A stretch of DNA of 12,379 nt from Pirellulaceae bacterium. Lineage in GTDB: Bacteria > Planctomycetota > Planctomycetia > Pirellulales > Pirellulaceae. The DNA is taken from the NCBI GenBank assembly GCA_020846515.1, contig JADLDX010000115.1, positions 1 through 12,379 of the forward strand. The letters run 5' to 3'. Below the pieces are notes generated by a model. It worked only from the letters and a program-made list of their open reading frames with translations. It made no database searches and was not told where the DNA came from. How positions within the stretch are numbered: position 1 is the first letter of the stretch; each line of letters begins with the position of its first letter. Below are positions 6,663 through 12,379 of the stretch, piece after piece. The translations under genes and the position numbers were made by a program.

Positions 6663-9600
6663 ATGACTATGGCCCGCAAGCATGATGTGAGCGACGACGA
6701 TTCGCCTCGTACCAGTTCATCGCGAGGAAAGCGGCGATGGAAGCGCCGATACGCGTTTGTGCTGTTCTTTTGCGCAGGACTACTGCTGCTGTTGGGCATT
6801 GCCCCGTCGATCATTACCTCGCGAACCGTGTTGGTACCGCTGATCGATCGCTATGCAGGCATCGCGCCCCTGAAAGTAGACTTTACTCGAGTATCCGCCG
6901 GTTGGTTCTCAGCCGTTGGGATTGACGGTCTGCAAATTACCGATGGACAAGGCAATTCTGTAGCCAAAGTCGGCGCCATCCAAACCGAGAAGGGGCTGAT
7001 CTCGTGGATAATGGCCAGCCAGAATTTGGGCACAATTCGCATTCGTGATGTCGAAGTTGATGTGGCTGTCGCCGGGGGCACGACCAGCCTCGAACAGGCT
7101 ATCGGACCACTGATCGGTGGTGAACCTACGCCAGAAACAGACACCAAGACGGTCTACACCGGGGCCGTGGAACTCGCCAACGCCAAGATTTCACTTCGCG
7201 ATGCGCTGCACCCCGACGTGTGGATGGTAAGTATTCCATCGTTCAAAACTCACTTACCTGGAGTGAACCAGGTCGTGGGCCCCACGCAGTTGGAAGCCAC
7301 GATTTCGGATGCCAGCGGCCAGGTCTCAGGAACCATCGCGGCCGACGTGGCCGAATCGCTCAATGGAGATGTACGCACATTCAACTTGCGCACAGTTGTC
7401 GATAAAGTGCCACTAGCCTTTTGGCACGTCTTACATCAACGCTTGCCAGAGATACCCATCAACGACTTGGCTGGCACGATCTCAGCACGCATTGCTGGCT
7501 CCATGGTCGATGCGCAGCGCTGGAGCTTTAACGTTGAGCAGTTAAGCGGCGATCAAATGGTCGTGACAGCTCCCACGCTAGTGGGCGACAAACCAGCACG
7601 TTTGGATTCCATCAAGCTGCAAGGCCAGGCTACCTTGGCGGGTGATCTATTGTCACTCCAAGGCACGCAATTGGCGACCGATGTCGGTGGCATCGTAGCC
7701 AACGGTAGTTTGCCGTGGCCAATCGTCATGCCGACGGTCACCGCGCCCTGGCTCCCCAAAGCCCAGCTTAACGCCGAAGGCTCCATCGATTTAGCCAAGT
7801 TAGTTAAAGTTGCCGAGACGTTATTACCTATGCGGCAAGATACGCGATTGGTATCTGGATCAGCCACGTTTAAAGCCTCCCAACAACTGGCCCCCAATGG
7901 ACAACCATCCAGTCAATTGAATCTAGAATTGGGCAACCTGGTAGCTATCGCAGGTGGACAACAGATGAAGTGGGATGAAGCCCTCAAGCTGGACGTCCGC
8001 GCTCAGCCGCAGGCTGATGGAGCAGTCTCACTGAGCGGCTCATGCGATGCCGAATTCTGCAAGATCACCGCCAGTGGCACCGCTGCCGACGGTTCATTCA
8101 AAGGTCAGTTCGACCTGGATCGATTGCAGCAACGACTGGCGCAGTGGATCGAGTTGCCGGTGTCCAATATGGCTGGCCAGGCAGGAATTGACATGCGTTG
8201 GAATCAGTCACAACCTGGCATCGTATCAGCCGAAGGACAATTGGAAACCACACCGCTGGTTATCGCCATGGCCGCTGGTGGCGAACTGCGCGAACCAGCT
8301 TGGAAGGGGAATTTCACGGCTAGCGCACGTCTGCAGGGCACTCAGTTAACCAGTATTGAACGGGGCCACGTCGAACTGATGGCACAAACGGAAAACCTCA
8401 AAATCGATTTGTTGGAACCGCTCCAATTGCTTGCGACCAATGCCCAACCGGCCGCGTTTACGATCAGTTCCGAAGGCGCGCTTGATCTCTGGCAGAAGCG
8501 GGCCATGATGCTTAAGCTGCTCGATGCCGGGACGACCATGGCAGGTAACTATTCGCTCGGTGCCAGTGGCCGCATCGACCTAACACACTTAGAACTTCTG
8601 GAAGCCAACTGGCGCAGTCAGCCATTCGAAGTCGGTTCCGCCGGTACCAAACTGGTGGAGCCAGAAATGGTTGGTAATTTCCAAGGCCGAGTCAATACAA
8701 ATGACCTCAGCCAACTGGCCATTGAAAAACTGGTCGTTCAAGCGCACTCCTTCTCCATTTCAGCCGCGGACAAAGCGGCTGAAAGCGCTGGTAGTGGTCG
8801 TACGGGGACCGGCGCATTTATTGTGGATATCGGCAACTTGATGCGCAATGTCACGAGCGCGGAACCAACCAACAAGAAGCAATTGGTTCTACCCCCTGGC
8901 GTTGCCGCTCCACCAACTGCGCCCCAGAGTCAATTGGCATTTGCTGGCCAAATCAATGGAACGCTCCGCTGGGCAGTCAACACCAAGTCGGCCACGCTGG
9001 AGATGGATGCCAAGAGCAATCAAGTGGATGTGATTCAGCAGGTCGCAGGTGGTCAACCCACGCGACTCTGGTCCGAGGCCCAATTGGTCGCGGCCCTCAA
9101 AGGCATTTACGATATGGCCAGTGGCAACATCAAAGTCGACTCGATGCAACTACAAGCACCTTGGATGCACTACGCCGGCACCGCACAAATTGAGAGTAAA
9201 GACCAACAACAAATCATCCGCGCCAACGGTCAATGCCTATATGACGCGGCCATGGTGGCTACCAAACTGCAACCCTACATCGGTAATAACGTCCAAATGT
9301 CGGGGCGTAAACAAGTGCCGGTTGAAGTGGTCCTGACCAGTGGTCCTGGCAATGCCAACAGCACCCTGGCTGGTTTACAAGCCGCCACGCGCATCGGTTG
9401 GGAACAAGCCCGCGTTGTCGGCATCGACGTGGGAGTAGCCGATGTGCCGGTCAGCATTACCAACGGGCAACTCATGACCAATGCCGACATCCCAGTCAGT
9501 GGCGGTACGTTGCGTTGGGATGTTCAAAGCGATCTTACGGCCGATCAGACAATCATCATTCAAAAGCCGATGACCGTACTGGAGAATGTGGCCATTACAC

Positions 9601-10460
9601 CCCAGATGTGTCAAAGCTGGTTGAAGTACGTGACACCTCTGCTGGCCGAGGCAACCAGTGTCGATGGTCGACTAAGTTTGAAACTGAACGAAGCGCGATT
9701 TAATGTCGCCAACCCGCAAGACCAGTTGGTCGACGGTCAACTGATTATCCACAGCGCAGCGATTGGTCCCGGACCGCTATCCAATCAAATTATTGGCCTG
9801 GTCCAACAAATAAATGCCATTCGCAAACGTGAACTGGCGGCGACGGTCAGCACGCAACAGGTCTGGATGCAAATGCCGCAACAGGCGATCGCCTTTCGCA
9901 TGGAAAACGGCAGAGTCATTCACCGCGACTTGAGATTCAACGTAGGTGATGTCAACCTGGTTAGCAATGGTTCGGTGGGCATTGATGGTCGAATGGAACT
10001 TAATGCGGCGATGCCAATTCCCGACGACTGGATTGAAAAATCACCGCTGTTGGCCAGTTTTCGTGGCCAGTCTCTGCAGTTTCCCATTCGCGGTACGTTG
10101 ACAGCGCCCCAACTGGACGCACAATTCCTCAAAGACTTCGGTCGACAAGCGGTAACTCAAGCCGCAGAAGGTTTGTTGCAGCAACAATTGCAGCGCGGAT
10201 TCGGTAAACTATTCCCTGGTGGTGCCGGTGGCACTACTGCTGGACAAACCGCGACACCAACAACTGGTACGCAACCTATTGGCCAGGGTCTGGGCCTGCC
10301 GCAACTACCACAATTGCCGCAGTTGCCGCAGTTCGGCCTGCCTCAATTGGGCTTGCCCCAGTTTGGTTTTCCGCAACCCAGCGCACAGCAACCCAGCGCA
10401 CCGATTCCGAGCGGCTCCGCACCTGGCAGTGCGCCGGTCGCCCCTTCGAGCGCGCCGTAG
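6663..10460 (+). CDS. AsmA-like inner-membrane-anchored envelope protein
   Basis: The 1265-residue protein has a short basic cytoplasmic end (residues 21-29 rich in Arg/Lys), one membrane helix (about 30-51) and then a very long periplasmic part of short beta strands. Residues 60-110, with the pattern of a strand, a GIDGLQITDGQGN turn and a following strand, resemble the N-terminal repeat of the AsmA/DUF748 group. Near 1080-1125, RMENGRVIHRDLRFNVG followed by SNGSVGIDGRMELN resembles the conserved C-terminal region of AsmA proteins. Known relatives (AsmA, TamB, YhdP) form long grooved bridges that carry lipids or assist outer-membrane assembly. By analogy this may span the planctomycete periplasm, which is inferred. 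The last 55 residues are a Leu-Pro-Gln, then Ser/Ala/Pro tail, which is unusual for the family. A REP-like element lies just upstream, so it probably has its own promoter. Exact subfamily is uncertain. Confidence 0.75.
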   Translation: MTMARKHDVSDDDSPRTSSSRGKRRWKRRYAFVLFFCAGLLLLLGIAPSIITSRTVLVPLIDRYAGIAPLKVDFTRVSAGWFSAVGIDGLQITDGQGNSVAKVGAIQTEKGLISWIMASQNLGTIRIRDVEVDVAVAGGTTSLEQAIGPLIGGEPTPETDTKTVYTGAVELANAKISLRDALHPDVWMVSIPSFKTHLPGVNQVVGPTQLEATISDASGQVSGTIAADVAESLNGDVRTFNLRTVVDKVPLAFWHVLHQRLPEIPINDLAGTISARIAGSMVDAQRWSFNVEQLSGDQMVVTAPTLVGDKPARLDSIKLQGQATLAGDLLSLQGTQLATDVGGIVANGSLPWPIVMPTVTAPWLPKAQLNAEGSIDLAKLVKVAETLLPMRQDTRLVSGSATFKASQQLAPNGQPSSQLNLELGNLVAIAGGQQMKWDEALKLDVRAQPQADGAVSLSGSCDAEFCKITASGTAADGSFKGQFDLDRLQQRLAQWIELPVSNMAGQAGIDMRWNQSQPGIVSAEGQLETTPLVIAMAAGGELREPAWKGNFTASARLQGTQLTSIERGHVELMAQTENLKIDLLEPLQLLATNAQPAAFTISSEGALDLWQKRAMMLKLLDAGTTMAGNYSLGASGRIDLTHLELLEANWRSQPFEVGSAGTKLVEPEMVGNFQGRVNTNDLSQLAIEKLVVQAHSFSISAADKAAESAGSGRTGTGAFIVDIGNLMRNVTSAEPTNKKQLVLPPGVAAPPTAPQSQLAFAGQINGTLRWAVNTKSATLEMDAKSNQVDVIQQVAGGQPTRLWSEAQLVAALKGIYDMASGNIKVDSMQLQAPWMHYAGTAQIESKDQQQIIRANGQCLYDAAMVATKLQPYIGNNVQMSGRKQVPVEVVLTSGPGNANSTLAGLQAATRIGWEQARVVGIDVGVADVPVSITNGQLMTNADIPVSGGTLRWDVQSDLTADQTIIIQKPMTVLENVAITPQMCQSWLKYVTPLLAEATSVDGRLSLKLNEARFNVANPQDQLVDGQLIIHSAAIGPGPLSNQIIGLVQQINAIRKRELAATVSTQQVWMQMPQQAIAFRMENGRVIHRDLRFNVGDVNLVSNGSVGIDGRMELNAAMPIPDDWIEKSPLLASFRGQSLQFPIRGTLTAPQLDAQFLKDFGRQAVTQAAEGLLQQQLQRGFGKLFPGGAGGTTAGQTATPTTGTQPIGQGLGLPQLPQLPQLPQFGLPQLGLPQFGFPQPSAQQPSAPIPSGSAPGSAPVAPSSAP
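10296..10376 (+). repeat. Leu-Pro-Gln repeat tract in the AsmA-like gene
   Basis: Residues 1212-1238 consist of LPQ units, four in perfect tandem, followed by wider spaced FGLPQLGLPQFGFPQ. The DNA repeats a degenerate nine-base unit with mixed synonymous codons, which suggests selection on the protein and not only recent slippage. A Ser/Ala/Pro-rich end (1239-1265) follows. Confidence 0.85.
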
Positions 10461-10612
10461 TCAGCGTCAGATCGTTTGCCGCCGGAGTCTGCAATTCGGT
10501 GAAGCACGCGGTGTTCCGGCCTCGGGCTGGGAACAATCAGCTGCCGACTTAATGTACCATTGACCCGAATTGTGTTTGCTCGCGTGCTTAGCCCTCATTC
10601 AAGTACAGGTTC

Positions 10613-11374
10613 ATGAAAGTTCACTGCCTCGGAACGACTGGATACCATCCCAGCCCGACGCGGCATACGGCTTGTTACTACTTGCCCGAAGCTGGTTTGG
10701 TGCTGGATGCGGGCACTGGCATGTTTGGCCTGACCGCCCTGTTGCTGGCCGAGCCGCGCGATTCGTTGGACATCTTTCTATCGCACGCGCACTTAGACCA
10801 TGTGATCGGATTGACGTTTCTTTTGGATACCTTTGCGGTCACGACGCTCAAGCATGTGCGCGTGCTGGGCATGGGTGTCAAGTTAGAAGCCGTCCGCCAG
10901 CATCTATTCTCGGAACACCTTTTCCCGCTCTTGCCGCCTGAGATCGAGTTTGAATCGTTGGATCAGCATGCCAGTCCGCTGGAATTGCCCGGTGGTGCGC
11001 GCATCGGTTGGTTTCCATTGGAACACCCCGGCGGCTCGATTGGCGTGCGCGTTGAATATGGTGGCAAGTCGCTGGCATATGTCACCGATACGGTGGCTCG
11101 ACCCGATTCCCCTTACGTGCGCCAGATCGAGGGTGTCGACCTGCTGTTGCACGAATGTTATTTTACGGACGAGTTCCAGGCCTTGGCGGAGAAAACTGGG
11201 CACACCTGGCTGTCAGCAGCGACCGAAATCGTACGCAGTGTCTTGCCCGGAAAAACTGGGCTGATCCACTTGAACCCATTAGCTGAAGTGCTCCGGTCGA
11301 ATATGATATTGACCGACCAACACAAGCAACTGGGCATGTTTATTCCACGTGATGGCGAGTGCGTGGAGTGGTAG
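10613..11374 (+). CDS. Metallo-beta-lactamase-fold hydrolase, RNase Z-like group
   Basis: This 253-residue protein has the motif His58-Ala-His60-Leu-Asp62-His63, then His138, Asp159 (YVTDT) and His219 (LIHLNP). These match metal ligands of a two-zinc metallo-beta-lactamase fold. Gly196-His197-Thr resembles the GHS/T segment of RNase Z-type enzymes, and DAGTG (32-36) is the usual early glycine turn. The long flexible arm used by true RNase Z to bind tRNA is not apparent, so a small-molecule or cyclic-phosphodiester hydrolase of the PhnP/RNase Z type is as likely as a tRNA nuclease. No signal peptide is seen, so it should be cytoplasmic. The 152 bases before it hold only a weak GTTCC/GGAAC hairpin (10513-10534); AGG just before the ATG is a poor ribosome site. 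The phosphoribosyltransferase gene follows after 58 bases, suggesting one transcript. Confidence 0.85.
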   Translation: MKVHCLGTTGYHPSPTRHTACYYLPEAGLVLDAGTGMFGLTALLLAEPRDSLDIFLSHAHLDHVIGLTFLLDTFAVTTLKHVRVLGMGVKLEAVRQHLFSEHLFPLLPPEIEFESLDQHASPLELPGGARIGWFPLEHPGGSIGVRVEYGGKSLAYVTDTVARPDSPYVRQIEGVDLLLHECYFTDEFQALAEKTGHTWLSAATEIVRSVLPGKTGLIHLNPLAEVLRSNMILTDQHKQLGMFIPRDGECVEW

Positions 11375-11432
11375 CACTTGGGCCGCGTGCGCTGGAATCG
11401 GCCCAGAAATTTGTACGCGAAAGGTCGTAGGT

Positions 11433-11981
11433 GTGAAGATACTGCTGGACGAAGACGAACTGCGAGCCGGAGTGGCCGAGATGGCGCAGAAGATCGCCGC
11501 ATTTTATGGCGATCGACCGCTCACCATCGTCGCCATCATGACCGGCAGTTTAGTCTTGCTGGCCGACCTGAGCCGCCAACTGTTGATGCCGGTGCGCATC
11601 AGTCTGATTCAGGCCAGCAGCTATCGGGGTGGCACGCAGTCCGGTCAATTGTGGTTGCGTGATGACATGATGTTGGATGTTCGAGGTCGTGACGTCATGG
11701 TCTTGGATGACATCTTCGACACCGGTAAGACACTCAGTGCCGTACTTGGCTGCGTGGCGCAGATGGGTCCCAACACCCTGACCAGCGCGGTGCTACTGCA
11801 CAAACTTGGACGGCAAGTCGTTGATCTGGAACCCGACTTTGTGGCCTTTCATATTCCAGATGAATTCGTGGTTGGATATGGATTAGACTATCAAGACCTC
11901 TATCGCAATTTGCCCTACCTGGCGGTATTGGAAACGCACGACATAGAAAATAGCCCCGAGAGCCAACTGAGTAGTTCGTAG
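11433..11981 (+). CDS. hpt: Hypoxanthine phosphoribosyltransferase
   Basis: The 182-residue product from the GTG at 11433 is full length for this family, which joins hypoxanthine or guanine with PRPP to give IMP or GMP in purine salvage. The PRPP-binding loop is VMVLDDIFDTGKTL (Asp92, Asp93, Asp96). The family usually has Glu-Asp where this has Asp-Asp. The flexible-loop segment SSYRGG is at 62-67 and MTGS (36-39) forms the pyrophosphate loop. The C-terminal signature IPDEFVVGYGLDYQDLYRNL is very well conserved. An in-frame ATG at 11349 lies inside the upstream gene and would add 28 residues that do not look like this family. AAAGG eight bases before the GTG supports the later start. It sits between the metallo-hydrolase and a glycosyltransferase, with a 44-base gap to the latter. 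Confidence 0.92.
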   Translation: MKILLDEDELRAGVAEMAQKIAAFYGDRPLTIVAIMTGSLVLLADLSRQLLMPVRISLIQASSYRGGTQSGQLWLRDDMMLDVRGRDVMVLDDIFDTGKTLSAVLGCVAQMGPNTLTSAVLLHKLGRQVVDLEPDFVAFHIPDEFVVGYGLDYQDLYRNLPYLAVLETHDIENSPESQLSSS

Positions 11982-12025
11982 AGCTGTGCAAGTCGCCACG
12001 AGTATGCACCTTTGAGGTTTGAACC

Positions 12026-12379
12026 ATGAATTCCGTGCCGCGCGTCTTATTGGTGACGCGCCGCTTCTGGCCTTTGGCTGGTGATAACGCGTGGCGTCTC
12101 CTGGCCCTGGCAACGGAGATGCGCCATGCTGGTTGGCACGTGGAAGTGGTCACGGCACTGTGGCATTCGGCGTGGCCCAAGCGCGTGCAACTCCGAGAGT
12201 TCGACGTGCAGCGTATCGGCCCCAGTCCGACCACGCCCTTTCGGACGCGACGCTACACCCGCGCTGTCTGGGAATGGATTGCGGAAGCCCATCAGGCCGC
12301 GGGTCGGCAGGGGCACCCTATCGACCTGGTACTGATTGATAGCACGGAAGATGAAACGCCCGCTCTGCTCGCTCGCTCC
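12026..12379 (+). CDS. Glycosyltransferase, GT-B fold N-terminal part (3' end beyond window)
   Basis: The frame from the ATG at 12026 stays open to the right edge (118 codons). It begins with a strand (PRVLLVTRRFWPLAGDN), then a helix (WRLLALATEMRHAGWHVEVVT) and later IDLVLIDSTEDE. This is the usual start of the N-terminal Rossmann-like domain of GT4-type glycosyltransferases, where the first loop after the strand contacts the acceptor. The donor-binding C-terminal domain is outside the window, so the sugar is unknown. GAGG eight bases upstream (12014-12017) is a good ribosome site. The 44-base gap after hpt suggests co-transcription, although the functions are not clearly linked. Confidence 0.7.
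   Translation, partial: MNSVPRVLLVTRRFWPLAGDNAWRLLALATEMRHAGWHVEVVTALWHSAWPKRVQLREFDVQRIGPSPTTPFRTRRYTRAVWEWIAEAHQAAGRQGHPIDLVLIDSTEDETPALLARS

Noticed and set aside
11349..11432. Upstream ATG extension of the phosphoribosyltransferase
   Set aside because: It overlaps the end of the hydrolase gene, and the added residues are unlike this family. The GTG at 11433 gives the usual length and has a better ribosome site.
11734..12316. Minus-strand frames opposite hpt and the glycosyltransferase
   Set aside because: They overlap well-supported genes and have Arg/Pro/Cys-rich products without domain signs.

Overview
The window looks like the chromosome of a planctomycete, probably close to the Pirellulaceae. 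This is inferred from gene style, not from a marker gene. It has a very large secretin-N-repeat protein with Pro/Ala-rich linkers, a small membrane protein with an N-terminal Asn-Pro-Tyr motif, a Tat-exported enolase-superfamily enzyme, a giant AsmA-like protein and an enlarged RNase HII-like protein. Spacers are moderately long and Shine-Dalgarno sequences are present before only some genes. No rRNA, tRNA, CRISPR array, transposase or phage gene was seen.

Layout. 1-855 (minus strand, cut by the left edge) is an RNase HII-like protein whose natural start is disturbed by what looks like one extra A. 862-1261 is a divergent intergenic region. 1262-4444 (+) is a 1060-residue exported protein built from six or seven NolW/secretin-N-like modules but without the secretin barrel. 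4443-4970 is a small island: two directly repeated REP-like palindromic elements flank a gene for a 107-residue two-helix membrane protein (4556-4879). 5166-6437 (+) is a Tat-exported mandelate racemase/dehydratase-type enzyme. 6438-6662 holds two overlapping hairpins and a third REP-like element. 6663-10460 (+) is an inner-membrane-anchored AsmA-like protein with a Leu-Pro-Gln repeat tail. 10613-12379 (+) is a closely spaced set: an RNase Z-like metallo-beta-lactamase-fold hydrolase, a hypoxanthine phosphoribosyltransferase, and the N-terminal part of a GT-B glycosyltransferase cut by the right edge.

How the genes relate. Four of the genes point to the cell envelope (secretin-like protein, small membrane protein, exported enzyme, AsmA-like protein), but they are separated by REP-like palindromes that could act as bidirectional terminators, so they are probably separate transcription units. 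The last three genes (gaps of 58 and 44 bases) look co-transcribed although their predicted functions do not form one obvious pathway. I did not find clear evidence of a new defence or mobile system. The most unusual items are the enlarged RNase HII-like protein with its disturbed start, the barrel-less secretin-like array, and the REP-flanked small membrane gene.
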